DNA of 52,639 bases from an uncultured Cocleimonas sp. (GTDB taxonomy: Bacteria > Pseudomonadota > Gammaproteobacteria > Thiotrichales > Thiotrichaceae), in the NCBI RefSeq assembly GCF_947495625.1, contig NZ_CANLZW010000033.1, forward strand, positions 1-52,639. The letters run 5' to 3'. A model generated the notes under the pieces. It did not search any database, was not told the DNA's origin, and saw only the letters and a program-made list of their open reading frames with translations. Below, in pieces: positions 9,343-18,876 of this stretch. The position numbers were made by a program, and so were the translations under genes. The number at the start of each line of letters is the position of its first letter. Position 1 is the first letter of the stretch.

Positions 9343-10050
9343 ATGAGCGAACATAAAAACAGCCTGGGGCAGCCAATTGGTTTTCCGATGCAAGATTGGA
9401 CCGGCTGCGAATTACCCTCCCGTTCTGAAATGGTAGGGCAATACTGTCGGCTTGAACCGATAGATATACAATTACACGCAGACGATCTTTATCAAGCCTA
9501 TGGCAAAGACCAGGATCAGAGCAACTGGACGTACCTACCCTATGGACCTTTCGAGAATAAAGCAGACTTTGTCAGGTGGTTAGAAGCAACAAGCCTCGGA
9601 GATGATCCGCTGTTTTATACGGTGATAGATTTAAAAACAAATCAGGCCGTTGGAGTGGCGACTTATTTGCGCATTAACCCTAAAGATGGCGTTATTGAAG
9701 TAGGACATATTCATTTTTCACCACTTATGCAACAAACGCCTATTTCTACAGAAGCCATGTATTTAATGATGCGACGTGTATTCAACGAATTGGGGTATCG
9801 CCGTTATGAGTGGAAGTGCGATTCACTAAATGGTCCATCAAGAGCCGCGGCTTTGCGACTGGGTTTTCAATTTGAAGGGGTTTTCCGTCAACTGACCATG
9901 TACAAAGGCAGAAATCGTGACACTGCCTGGTTTTCTATTCTGGATAAAGAATGGCCGAAACTAGAAGCGGCGTTCAAAAGTTGGTTAGACCCACAAAATT
10001 TTGATGAAAACGGAAAGCAACGCTCGAACCTGGCAAGTTTCAGAACGTGA
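9343..10050 (+). CDS. GNAT acetyltransferase, RimJ/RimL-like
   Basis: 235 residues with a GNAT fold of the Acetyltransf_3 type. The central strand and acetyl-CoA loop region lie around EVGHIHFSP, and the C-terminal R-A-A-A-L-R-L-G-F motif is typical of RimJ/RimL-like enzymes that acetylate protein N-termini or small molecules. A ribosome-binding site GGAG lies 9 bases before the ATG. It is divergent from the MocR-type regulator and followed by a repeat copy acting as terminator. The substrate is unknown. Confidence 0.85.
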   Translation: MSEHKNSLGQPIGFPMQDWTGCELPSRSEMVGQYCRLEPIDIQLHADDLYQAYGKDQDQSNWTYLPYGPFENKADFVRWLEATSLGDDPLFYTVIDLKTNQAVGVATYLRINPKDGVIEVGHIHFSPLMQQTPISTEAMYLMMRRVFNELGYRRYEWKCDSLNGPSRAAALRLGFQFEGVFRQLTMYKGRNRDTAWFSILDKEWPKLEAAFKSWLDPQNFDENGKQRSNLASFRT

Positions 10051-10100
10051 TTTAATTCAGGGGATTAATTCATTAGAAAAGACTAGCTGGTTAGAAGGAA

Positions 10101-10130
10101 AAGCCACCCCCCTACTTATAGGCACTTTTT
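10101..10130 (+). repeat. C6-TACTTT repeat, copy 3
   Basis: Reads AAGCCACCCCCCTACTTATA then GGCAC and a T5 tract, 51 bases past the stop of the GNAT gene and in terminator orientation. A GCC/GGC stem is possible. A second short AGCACTTTTTT stretch follows at about 10134-10144. Confidence 0.8.
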
Positions 10131-10215
10131 GTAAGCACTTTTTTATTGATTGGCTAGACATCGATGCTCATTTGAACTGCACAAAATCTCCATATAAAAT
10201 TTGCTAAAGTTACGC

Positions 10216-10242
10216 ATAACAGTGGAACTAACCTGTTATAGT
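10216..10242 (+). promoter_or_regulatory. extended -10 promoter and inverted repeat upstream of A2M
   Basis: An extended -10 (TGTTATAGT, 10234-10242) has no good -35. It overlaps the right arm of a 7-bp inverted repeat ATAACAG / CTGTTAT (10216-10222 and 10233-10239, 10-base spacer). This arrangement would suit a dimeric regulator acting at the promoter. Confidence 0.4.
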
Positions 10243-10279
10243 TTGATCAATTAGCTTACTTTCTATGAGGGATAAATCA

Positions 10280-13200
10280 GTGCTATTTAAAGGTTTTGCT
10301 GGCGATCTAAAACGCTCACTACCCCTAACAATTATTTTTGCGCTTATGCTAAATGCATGCGGCGGTGATAAAGGTAATACGAACAGTACTGACAATTCAA
10401 ACAAGACAGAGGCCATGAAGACTGCCTCGAAATCAGCGCCTGCAAGCAATACTGCTGACAATAATAGTCAGGCAGCGAGTCCTTCGAGTAGCGTTGATCA
10501 AGCAACGGCAATTATTCAGGATACTACCGAAGCAGAACCCCCGTTAGAAACAAAGGATGATTTATCTGCATTTAGCTGGGAGCAACTTGGCGGCTGGCAC
10601 ACGCAGGGGATTGTTTCGCGTGACACTCCTATCCATATTGATTTTAATCGTGATGTTGTTGATGAATCGATGGTGGGAAAAGACGCCAGTAAGATCATGT
10701 TCATCTCACCCGAGGTTAAAGGCAAGCCGGTATTTGCCAGTAAGTCCAGCATAGTGTGGAAACCTCTCGAGCATTTAAAACCGAGCACCGTTTACAAGGT
10801 CAGCATTAAACCCGTTGGGCTTTTTGATATTCCTAATAAAGCGGCTCCTTTTCAATATACGTTTCAAGTCATTCCTCTCGAATATGAAATCAAAACTGTA
10901 GGTTTAACAACCGATCCAGCGGTCAGTAATGGAATGATGCTGGAAGGACAATTACTGGTGTCTGATCGTGTGCCCTCGAAACTTGTCGAAAAAGTAGTCT
11001 CTGCAAAATTTCAGGACAAAACATTGCCCATAGAGTGGACGCACAACACCAATGGTAAGAGCCATAAATTCGTTGTAAGAGATATCGTCAAAGAGACCTT
11101 TGATGCTGATTTGCATTTATCATGGGATGGTTCAGCCATCGATATCAAAACCAAGGGTAGAAAAAGCATAACGGTTCCCGGATCTGATAAATTTGAAGTC
11201 ACTAAAATCGCCGTGATCCACAAAGCAGACAGTTCTCCTTTTGTAGAAGTGCGTTTTTCAGATGACCTGGACCCGAATCAAAACCTGAAAGGGCTGGTGG
11301 AACTGGCAAAAAATAAATACAAAGTCAGCATTGATGGAAATCGAATCAATATCTACCCAAACCGAAATCTCGCAGGAAGTTTTTTAGTAAGACTATACGG
11401 TGGCATTAAATCCAAAGAAGGTAATAAAGTTTTATCTAAGAAAATAGAACAAAAAGTAGCCTTTGATGATGCCAAGCCAAAAGTTAAATTTGTCAGCAAA
11501 GGCTCTATCCTTCCAGAAAATTCTACCTTGGAAATCCCGTTCGAAGCGGTCGGTGTTAATGCGGTAGAAGTCACCGCATTTCGTATTTATTCAGACAATA
11601 TGAAGCAGTTTCTGCAGGTTGGAAACTTATCGGGTTCAAATGAGTTAGGCCGTAGCGGTCGTCATCTCTGGCGTAAAGTGATTCCACTGAAATCTGCTGA
11701 TCCAAATAAATGGAATCGCTATACCTTTAACGCAACGGAGTTAATGAAAAAATACTCCGGTGGAATGATTCGCCTTACGTTATCGATAAAACGTCGTCAC
11801 TCAACGTATCGTTGTGCTGCAGATACTCCAGTGGCAGATAGTAAAGACGCACCGCTTAAAGATATGGAAGATTATGGTGTGTTAGAGAATAGTGGCTGGG
11901 ATGGAATCAGCGATTATGTAGAAGGTTATAACAATGACAATTCTGGCTGGGATAGCAGAAACGATCCTTGTACCGATTCGTACTATCGATATAACAGCGA
12001 CAAGACAACTGCTAGTCAAAACTTCATTGCGAGCAATATCGGCTTAATCACGAAACGTGAAGCGAATGGTGATTTAAGTATTATTTCAACCGATATCAGA
12101 ACGGCAAAACCGTTAACGGGTACGGAGTTTGAAATCAGGAATTATCAGGGTCAGTTACTTTCAAAGGCAACGTCTGATGGAGAAGGTTTTGCCAAAGTGC
12201 AATTATCAGAAACGCCTTTCCTATTAGTTGCTAAAAAGTTTGAAGATACGGCTTATTTAAAACTCAATACAAAAACAGCTTTGGCAATCAGTCATTTTGA
12301 TGTTGGCGGCAAAAAAATCAAAAAAGGAATTAAAGGGTTCATCTATGGTGAGCGTGGTGTGTGGCGCCCCGGTGATGATATCTTTTTGACATTTGTGCTG
12401 CAGAATCAGGCATTAAATGAACAAGATGCCAAGAAGATTCCAGACAGCCATCCAGTAACAATGAAGCTCATCGATCCTAGAGGCAGAGTGGTTGATACAA
12501 AAACCAGCGTTGATTCGGTCGGTGGCTTTTACGCGTTTAAATTTAAAACGGAAGAGAAGGCGCAAACAGGAAACTGGATGGTAAAAGCCTTTGTCGGTGG
12601 AAGCTCTTTCAGCAAGTCTTTGATGATCGAAACTGTCCGTCCAAATCGCTTAAAGCTGGAACTCAACTTTAATGCGCAAGGGGAAAATGCCAGCGATAAA
12701 CCTGCCGAGGTAATTTACAGCAGTGAAGGAACACCAGAAGGGACGTTATTTTCGCAATGGTTACACGGCGCTACAGCAAGTAATCTGAAAGCAGATGTCT
12801 CCGTTAAATTCACCCAAAAGAAAACACAATTCGGCAAATTCACTGACTATGTGTTTGATGATCCAGCACGCTCATTAAGAAGTCAGGACACAATGCTTTT
12901 AGAAGGTCGTTTAGATGATGAAGGCTACTTAAAATTTAGCAAAGACTTCAAAGTGAAAGGTAAGCCAGCTGGCATGCTCAAAGCTAAATTTACTTCGAGA
13001 GTGTTTGAAGAAGGTGGAGCATTCAGTATTAGCCGCAGCAATATCGACTACCATCCATACACTAATTACGTTGGTATCAAATTACCTAAGGGAGATGCTA
13101 CACGTGGCATGTTGCTCACTGATGTTAAACACAAGGTAAGCATTGCCAGTTTGAGTGCTAAGGGTGAAGAAGTATCATTAAATAAAGTCCAGGTCAGTCT

Positions 13201-16198
13201 GTATAAAATCAAATGGAAGTGGTGGTGGGATAAATCCAGCGAATCTCTCGCAGAGTATGCAGATAGCCGTTATCAACGACTTTTACAAAAGGATATCGTC
13301 AGCACAACAGATGGCGTGGGCGAATGGAACTTTGAAGTTAAATACCCTAGTTGGGGCCGTTATCTAATCCGAGCGTGTGATTTAGAAGGCACACACTGTA
13401 CGGGTAAAACAGTTTATATCGATTGGCCGGGTTGGGCAGGACGCGCACAAGAGGAAGGTAGTGGTGCTGCTAGCCGGTTAAATCTGTTCTCTGATAAAAC
13501 CGCTTACAGCGTAGGCGATGTTGCAACAATTCAATTACCTGCAACCTCTCAAGGCAGAGCATTACTGAGCATTGAAACCGGTAGCCGAATTCTGGAGCAG
13601 CGCTGGGTCAAATTTACAGAAGCATCAACGGCAGCTGCTGCAGGCGTCAATAGCTCCGAGAAGCGATTGCAGTTTGAAGTGCCTATTACCGCAGAAATGG
13701 CACCCAACGCTTATGTGCACATCACTCTATTACAACCTCATGAAGGTAAATCTAACGATAGGCCGATTCGCCTGTATGGCATTATTCCATTAGATGTAAA
13801 AGATGCTGAAAGTTATCTACTACCTAAAATTCAGGCTGAAAAAGAATGGAAACCAGAATCTAAGCAGACCTTAACGGTTAGCGAAGGCAATGGTAGAAGC
13901 ATGAATTATACCTTGGCAGTTGTTGATGAAGGCTTGTTGGGTTTAACCTCATTTAAGACGCCAAATTTACATCGTCATTTCTACAGCAAAGAAGCACTCG
14001 GCATTCAAACCTGGGATTTGTTTGATCATGTTGTCGGTGCATATGGTGGCAAGTTAGAACGCATGCTTGCACTCGGTGGTGGCGATGATGAAGAAACGGA
14101 TGATGACGATAGCAAGAAGCGTCGCTTCCCACCTGTGGTTAAATACCTCGGTCCCTTTACTTTAGCTCAAGGCGAAACCAGAAAACACGAAATAGAATTG
14201 CCTCCTTACTTAGGCGCAGTTCGTGTGATGTTGGTTGCGGGCGAAAAAGGAGCTTACGGTAAATCCCAGCAATCTATTTTTGTGCGTCAACCGTTAATGT
14301 TGCAAAGCAGTTTGCCTCGTGTGCTTGGACCTCAGGAAGAAGTGTCTATTCCTGTGACTTTATTCTCGATGGACGACAGAATTAAAGATGTGACCGTATC
14401 GGTCGAAACAGATGATTTAGTCAACGTTATTGGAGAACCCACTCAACACATTAGCTTTAACAAGATGGGTGAGAAAATTGCCTTTATCAAAGTTAAAACG
14501 GCCAATAAAGTCGGCAAGACGCGTTTACGCTTTACGGCGACTGCTTCTGCCAACAGCACTTCAACGTCTTCTGATAAGGATGGACGTAATGGTGAATTTA
14601 AATCTGAAAAAGTAGTTTATCTGGATATTCGCAGAGCCAATCAGGAAACCACACGCACCATTACTCAGGTCATCGAGCCGGGTAAAAGCTGGGATAACAA
14701 AGCAGTGGCCTTTGGTCTGGAAGGCACTAACCAATCGATACTAGAGTTATCAGCAGTGCCACCATTGAATATTGAGAAAAGACTAAATTTCTTAATTCGG
14801 TATCCACATGGTTGTTTAGAACAAACCTCGTCATCGGCTTTCCCACAATTATTCTTGTCGAAGGTGATGGATTTAACCGATAAGCAAAAGCAGGATACTC
14901 AGCTACACGTTCAAAAAGCGATTGATAAGTTAAGACGCTTCCAAACCGGAACCGGTGATTTTAGTTATTGGCCGGGCGGTAATTATCAAAACGATTGGGC
15001 AAGTATTTATGCCGGTCACTTTTTATTAGAGGCAAAGAAACTGGGTTATAAATTGCCAGCGAACCTACTCAATAACTGGCTGAATTATCAGGTCGGAGCA
15101 GCGCAAGGCTACATCGTTGCGAGCAATCAATATTCTCATACTCAAGCTTATCGTCTTTATGTACTTGCGTTAGCAGGTCAACCGCAATTAGGCGCGATGA
15201 ATCGTCTTCGTGAAGCGGCTAATACGGCGAGTACCGAAACTGGTGGAAACAACAGTCGATTGAACACCAAAGGTCGCTGGTTACTCGCAGCTGCATACCA
15301 AACGGCATCACAACCTGAGGCGGCAACAGCATTGATTCAGGGTATGGATTCCGATGCTACTGCAGTGAATAATGTTACTACGCCTGATAAAACATTCAGC
15401 TCGACGCTGGGAGATCTTGGATTGCAGTTAGATAATCTGGTTGCCTTGAACAAAAAGCAGGATGCGAATCAGTTATTAGAAAAAATTGCAGAGCAAATGA
15501 GTGGCGATGGATTCCAGAGTACTCAAGGTATATCCTGGGCATTAATGGGTGTTTCCCGTTATTTGGGCGGAGATACCAGTAGTTTCACTGCAAATCTGTC
15601 GCAAGATGGCACGCCAAAAACCATCAATAGCAGCAAGCCTATATCCAGCACCATGCTGGTAAAAGCAGATTCTAACATCAGTGTAGAAAATACATCTGGA
15701 GTGAGATTATTTGCGAATCTGGTGACTAAGGGTGTACCTGTAGCGGGTGATGAAATCAGTCAATCAAAAGGCTTAACCATTGATACTGAGTTTAGCGTGC
15801 GCGATGCTGAAAACAAAAAGCTGTGGAATGATCTTGCTGATGATAGCGACTGGAAAGTTGCTCAGGGCACTGATGCGAAGTTATCTGTGAGCATTCAAAA
15901 TAACGGTAATTATGACGCTGAAAATATAGCACTTACGATTCCAGTAGCAGCAGGTATGGAAATACTGTCAGCATCAGAACAAGCCGCGACCAAGAGTAAA
16001 TATGATTATCGAGATTTGCGTGATGATCGCATTTATTACTATTTCTCATTAAAGAAAGGTGAAGTCAAAAACTTTGAATTATTGGCGAATGCTTCCTATC
16101 AAGGGCGTTATTACCAACCTGCGATAACTGTTGAAGCAATGTACGATGGTAATTTAAAGGCCATTGAGAAAGGTCGCTTTATTAATATTATCAAGTAG
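10280..16198 (+). CDS. large bacterial alpha-2-macroglobulin lipoprotein (YfhM-like)
   Basis: About 1972 residues. A lipobox (LNAC, Cys27 with this start) indicates lipid anchoring; the residue after Cys is Gly, favouring the outer membrane. The thioester motif GCLEQ is at about 1511-1515, so it should covalently trap attacking proteases in the periplasm. MG1/MG2 domains, a central bait-region segment and C-terminal complement-like domains are consistent with the length. I prefer GTG at 10280, which has GAGGGAT eight bases upstream, over the ATG at 10265, which lacks a ribosome-binding site. It is followed by pbpC, the classical partnership in which A2M protects the periplasm when PBP1C repairs peptidoglycan. 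Confidence 0.93.
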   Translation: MLFKGFAGDLKRSLPLTIIFALMLNACGGDKGNTNSTDNSNKTEAMKTASKSAPASNTADNNSQAASPSSSVDQATAIIQDTTEAEPPLETKDDLSAFSWEQLGGWHTQGIVSRDTPIHIDFNRDVVDESMVGKDASKIMFISPEVKGKPVFASKSSIVWKPLEHLKPSTVYKVSIKPVGLFDIPNKAAPFQYTFQVIPLEYEIKTVGLTTDPAVSNGMMLEGQLLVSDRVPSKLVEKVVSAKFQDKTLPIEWTHNTNGKSHKFVVRDIVKETFDADLHLSWDGSAIDIKTKGRKSITVPGSDKFEVTKIAVIHKADSSPFVEVRFSDDLDPNQNLKGLVELAKNKYKVSIDGNRINIYPNRNLAGSFLVRLYGGIKSKEGNKVLSKKIEQKVAFDDAKPKVKFVSKGSILPENSTLEIPFEAVGVNAVEVTAFRIYSDNMKQFLQVGNLSGSNELGRSGRHLWRKVIPLKSADPNKWNRYTFNATELMKKYSGGMIRLTLSIKRRHSTYRCAADTPVADSKDAPLKDMEDYGVLENSGWDGISDYVEGYNNDNSGWDSRNDPCTDSYYRYNSDKTTASQNFIASNIGLITKREANGDLSIISTDIRTAKPLTGTEFEIRNYQGQLLSKATSDGEGFAKVQLSETPFLLVAKKFEDTAYLKLNTKTALAISHFDVGGKKIKKGIKGFIYGERGVWRPGDDIFLTFVLQNQALNEQDAKKIPDSHPVTMKLIDPRGRVVDTKTSVDSVGGFYAFKFKTEEKAQTGNWMVKAFVGGSSFSKSLMIETVRPNRLKLELNFNAQGENASDKPAEVIYSSEGTPEGTLFSQWLHGATASNLKADVSVKFTQKKTQFGKFTDYVFDDPARSLRSQDTMLLEGRLDDEGYLKFSKDFKVKGKPAGMLKAKFTSRVFEEGGAFSISRSNIDYHPYTNYVGIKLPKGDATRGMLLTDVKHKVSIASLSAKGEEVSLNKVQVSLYKIKWKWWWDKSSESLAEYADSRYQRLLQKDIVSTTDGVGEWNFEVKYPSWGRYLIRACDLEGTHCTGKTVYIDWPGWAGRAQEEGSGAASRLNLFSDKTAYSVGDVATIQLPATSQGRALLSIETGSRILEQRWVKFTEASTAAAAGVNSSEKRLQFEVPITAEMAPNAYVHITLLQPHEGKSNDRPIRLYGIIPLDVKDAESYLLPKIQAEKEWKPESKQTLTVSEGNGRSMNYTLAVVDEGLLGLTSFKTPNLHRHFYSKEALGIQTWDLFDHVVGAYGGKLERMLALGGGDDEETDDDDSKKRRFPPVVKYLGPFTLAQGETRKHEIELPPYLGAVRVMLVAGEKGAYGKSQQSIFVRQPLMLQSSLPRVLGPQEEVSIPVTLFSMDDRIKDVTVSVETDDLVNVIGEPTQHISFNKMGEKIAFIKVKTANKVGKTRLRFTATASANSTSTSSDKDGRNGEFKSEKVVYLDIRRANQETTRTITQVIEPGKSWDNKAVAFGLEGTNQSILELSAVPPLNIEKRLNFLIRYPHGCLEQTSSSAFPQLFLSKVMDLTDKQKQDTQLHVQKAIDKLRRFQTGTGDFSYWPGGNYQNDWASIYAGHFLLEAKKLGYKLPANLLNNWLNYQVGAAQGYIVASNQYSHTQAYRLYVLALAGQPQLGAMNRLREAANTASTETGGNNSRLNTKGRWLLAAAYQTASQPEAATALIQGMDSDATAVNNVTTPDKTFSSTLGDLGLQLDNLVALNKKQDANQLLEKIAEQMSGDGFQSTQGISWALMGVSRYLGGDTSSFTANLSQDGTPKTINSSKPISSTMLVKADSNISVENTSGVRLFANLVTKGVPVAGDEISQSKGLTIDTEFSVRDAENKKLWNDLADDSDWKVAQGTDAKLSVSIQNNGNYDAENIALTIPVAAGMEILSASEQAATKSKYDYRDLRDDRIYYYFSLKKGEVKNFELLANASYQGRYYQPAITVEAMYDGNLKAIEKGRFINIIK

Positions 16199-16210
16199 AA
16201 ATGAGGAGTT

Positions 16211-16243
16211 AAAAAAACGCCTCAAAGGTGGGGGGTGGCTTTT
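16211..16243 (-). repeat. C6 repeat, copy 4 (ACCTTT variant), left half of inverted pair
   Basis: On minus it reads AAGCCACCCCCCACCTTTGA, then GGCG and seven T. It begins 12 bases past the A2M stop but in the orientation opposite to that gene. With copy 5 it forms an inverted pair of near-identical ends around about 150 bases. On plus, GCC/GGC plus TTTT could still act weakly as a terminator. Confidence 0.78.
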
Positions 16244-16396
16244 CTAGGCTCACCAAGAGCGAGAAATGTCTAGCCAAATAAATGAGTTATTCGTTTTAAA
16301 ATACAAAACGATAAGCTCACTAAAGTCTATCGTAGATTCCATAAGGAATCGTCGATGTACAATGGTTATGCTGGGTTAACTGTTATTAAGTAACTC
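16244..16396. other. structured spacer between inverted repeat copies
   Basis: About 150 non-coding bases between copies 4 and 5. They contain a perfect hairpin GATTCC-ATAA-GGAATC (16335-16350), flanked by the arms ACGATA (16308-16313) and TATCGT (16328-16333). The unit of inverted ends plus structured interior resembles a miniature element or BIME. No open reading frame of note. Confidence 0.45.
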
Positions 16397-16428
16397 AAGC
16401 CACCCCCCACCTTTTAGCCACTTTTTTA
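16397..16428 (+). repeat. C6 repeat, copy 5 (ACCTTT variant), right half of inverted pair
   Basis: Reads AAGCCACCCCCCACCTTTTA, then GCCAC and six T, ending 10 bases before the pbpC start. Its orientation would terminate transcription coming from A2M, so A2M and pbpC may be less tightly co-transcribed than in enterobacteria. Confidence 0.8.
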
Positions 16429-16438
16429 TATAAGAACC

Positions 16439-18835
16439 GTGAAACCATTCAAGTCACTAACAAAAAGCAAAGGCAGGTCGTTACTGTTTATCTTTGTCTT
16501 GATCGGAATCACCGCCTTCTACTTTTGCCTGCCTGAGCCGCTGTTTAAGTCGCCTGTATCAAGTATCTTGCTGAGTAAAGAAGGTAAGTTGCTAGGTGCA
16601 CATATTTCAAAAGATGGGCAGTGGCGTTTTCCTCCGCTAAAACAAATCCCCGATAAATTCAAAGCCAGTCTCGTCGCTTTCGAGGACAAACGTTTCTATA
16701 AGCATTTTGGCGTGGACCCTTTAGCCATTGCGCGTGCGCTTAAATTAAACCTGAAGGCGGGTCGCATTGTTAGTGGCGGAAGTACCATTTCGATGCAAGT
16801 GATTCGACTTGCCTCACAAAACCCGGAACGTTCACTGACTGAGAAAGCCATCGAAGCATTTCGTGCGCTACGTTTGGAAACTCGTTACAGCAAGGATCAA
16901 ATCCTGAATTATTATGCAAGCCACGCACCGTTTGGTGGGAATGTGGTTGGTTTAGAAGCGGCATCGTGGCGTTATTTTGGGCGTAATCCGCAACAATTAT
17001 CCTGGGCTGAAAGTGCGATGTTGGCGGTACTTCCAAATAGTCCTGCACTGATTCATCCCGGTAGAAAGCGTGATACCTTAAAAGCCAAGCGCGATCGTTT
17101 ATTACTCAAATTACTCCAGCAAGAGAAACTCAGCAAGCTTGATTATCAATTAGCAATTGCCGAACCATTGCCTGAGAAACCCAATTTATTGCCAAGAATG
17201 GCACCGCATTTATTAGACACTTTAATTGCTAAAGCGAAGGCAAATTCTACCGAAAATCACAAGCGGTTTAATACCACCATTGATTATGTATTGCAGTCTC
17301 AAGTCAATCAAATCGGCAAACACTACGGTCAATTAAACGCGTTAAAGGATATCCATAATCTCGCAATTGTCGTTATCGACAATAACAGCTTTGAAATAAA
17401 GGCATATGTTGGCAATGCGCCGCCACTAAAAGAAAAAGCTGAGCATGGTCAGGCGATTGATTTGATCCAACGCCCTAGAAGTACCGGAAGTACGCTCAAG
17501 CCGTTTCTGTTTGCAAGCATGATTGAACAGGGTGAGTTGTTGCCTGAAATGCTAGTGGCAGATGCACCGATTCGTTATACAGGATATCGCCCTAAAAACT
17601 TCGATCGTAAGTACCGGGGTGCTGTGCGGGCAAAACAGGCATTAGCCAGTTCGCTGAATATACCTGCGGTGAATATGCTGAGTTATCACGGTGTAGAACG
17701 CTTTTTAGCAACGCTAAAGAATATGGGCATGAGTACGCTGCATAGACGTTCTCGTGAATACGGTTTGCCGCTGATACTTGGTGGCGCAGAAGGGACGCTT
17801 TGGGATTTAACCGGAATGTACGCCAATTTAGCTAATCGGGCTCAGCAAGGTTTAGATTCTGATCATGACTCGGATGCTCAACAAGGAAAAATGTTACAGC
17901 CGATTATTCTACAGCAACAAAAAGCGCAAACATCCAAACAAAATCAACTCAGCCCTGCAAGCGCCTGGATGACCTTACAAGCGTTGTTAGAAGTTGGCCG
18001 ACCGGGAAGTGAAGCGTACTGGAAACGCTTTAACAGTACGCATAAAATAGCCTGGAAAACCGGCACAAGCTTTGGCCATCGTGATGCATGGGCATTGGGT
18101 ACCACGCCAAAATATACCGTTGGAGTCTGGGTTGGAAATGCCGCCGGAGAAGGACGGCAAGGTATGACCGGAGTGAAGGTCGCTGCCCCAATTTTATTTG
18201 ATGTCTTTAATCGGCTTTCACTGGATTCAAAATGGTTTAGAAAGCCTATCGAGCAAATGAAATTGGTTTCTATATGCAAAGACGATGGTTTTTTGGCTAA
18301 TCAAAATTGTGAAGCGAAAGATTATTATATTCCTGCAAGTAGCCATTTCGATCGTGTTTCACCCAATCATCAGCGTATTCATCTGGATAAGTTAACCCAG
18401 CTTCGCGTGCATAGCGGTTGTGAATCAGTGGCTGCAATGGAGCATAAAGACTGGTTCGTTTTGCCGCCCGATGAGGCTTATTACTATCAACAATTTCATG
18501 CTAATTACAAAGTCATGCCTGAGTGGCGAGAAGATTGCCAAAAAGTGGAAACAGTCGCATCAAAAGACAGTCCGATTTCATTGATTTATCCCAGACGAAA
18601 CACGCAGATTTATATCCCTAAAGAATTAACGGGAGAGAAAGGTAAAACGGTCTTTCAGGCAATCCACGGAAATCCAGAAGCACAGTTATTCTGGCATCTG
18701 GATGATGATTTTCTGGGAACAACACAAACTTATCATGAGCAAGCAATATGGCTGGCGGCTGGCAAACATCGACTTACTTTGGTGGACGAGAAAGGGAATC
18801 GTGTTGAACAGAGTTTTCAGGTGCTGAGCCAATAA
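16439..18835 (+). CDS. pbpC: penicillin-binding protein 1C
   Basis: 798-residue bifunctional peptidoglycan synthase. A membrane anchor (about 13-31) is followed by a GT51 glycosyltransferase domain with catalytic Glu82 in FEDKRFYKHFG. The transpeptidase domain has STLK (351-354), SLN (405-407) and KTGT (540-543), all intact. The C-terminus (about 700-798) matches the BiPBP_C domain characteristic of PBP1C. The start is GTG with only a weak ribosome-binding site. It follows the A2M gene as in Escherichia coli yfhM-pbpC. Confidence 0.95.
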   Translation: MKPFKSLTKSKGRSLLFIFVLIGITAFYFCLPEPLFKSPVSSILLSKEGKLLGAHISKDGQWRFPPLKQIPDKFKASLVAFEDKRFYKHFGVDPLAIARALKLNLKAGRIVSGGSTISMQVIRLASQNPERSLTEKAIEAFRALRLETRYSKDQILNYYASHAPFGGNVVGLEAASWRYFGRNPQQLSWAESAMLAVLPNSPALIHPGRKRDTLKAKRDRLLLKLLQQEKLSKLDYQLAIAEPLPEKPNLLPRMAPHLLDTLIAKAKANSTENHKRFNTTIDYVLQSQVNQIGKHYGQLNALKDIHNLAIVVIDNNSFEIKAYVGNAPPLKEKAEHGQAIDLIQRPRSTGSTLKPFLFASMIEQGELLPEMLVADAPIRYTGYRPKNFDRKYRGAVRAKQALASSLNIPAVNMLSYHGVERFLATLKNMGMSTLHRRSREYGLPLILGGAEGTLWDLTGMYANLANRAQQGLDSDHDSDAQQGKMLQPIILQQQKAQTSKQNQLSPASAWMTLQALLEVGRPGSEAYWKRFNSTHKIAWKTGTSFGHRDAWALGTTPKYTVGVWVGNAAGEGRQGMTGVKVAAPILFDVFNRLSLDSKWFRKPIEQMKLVSICKDDGFLANQNCEAKDYYIPASSHFDRVSPNHQRIHLDKLTQLRVHSGCESVAAMEHKDWFVLPPDEAYYYQQFHANYKVMPEWREDCQKVETVASKDSPISLIYPRRNTQIYIPKELTGEKGKTVFQAIHGNPEAQLFWHLDDDFLGTTQTYHEQAIWLAAGKHRLTLVDEKGNRVEQSFQVLSQ

Positions 18836-18876
18836 CACTGTTTTTAGAATGAAAAAGAGCTAAAACGTGCGACTGC

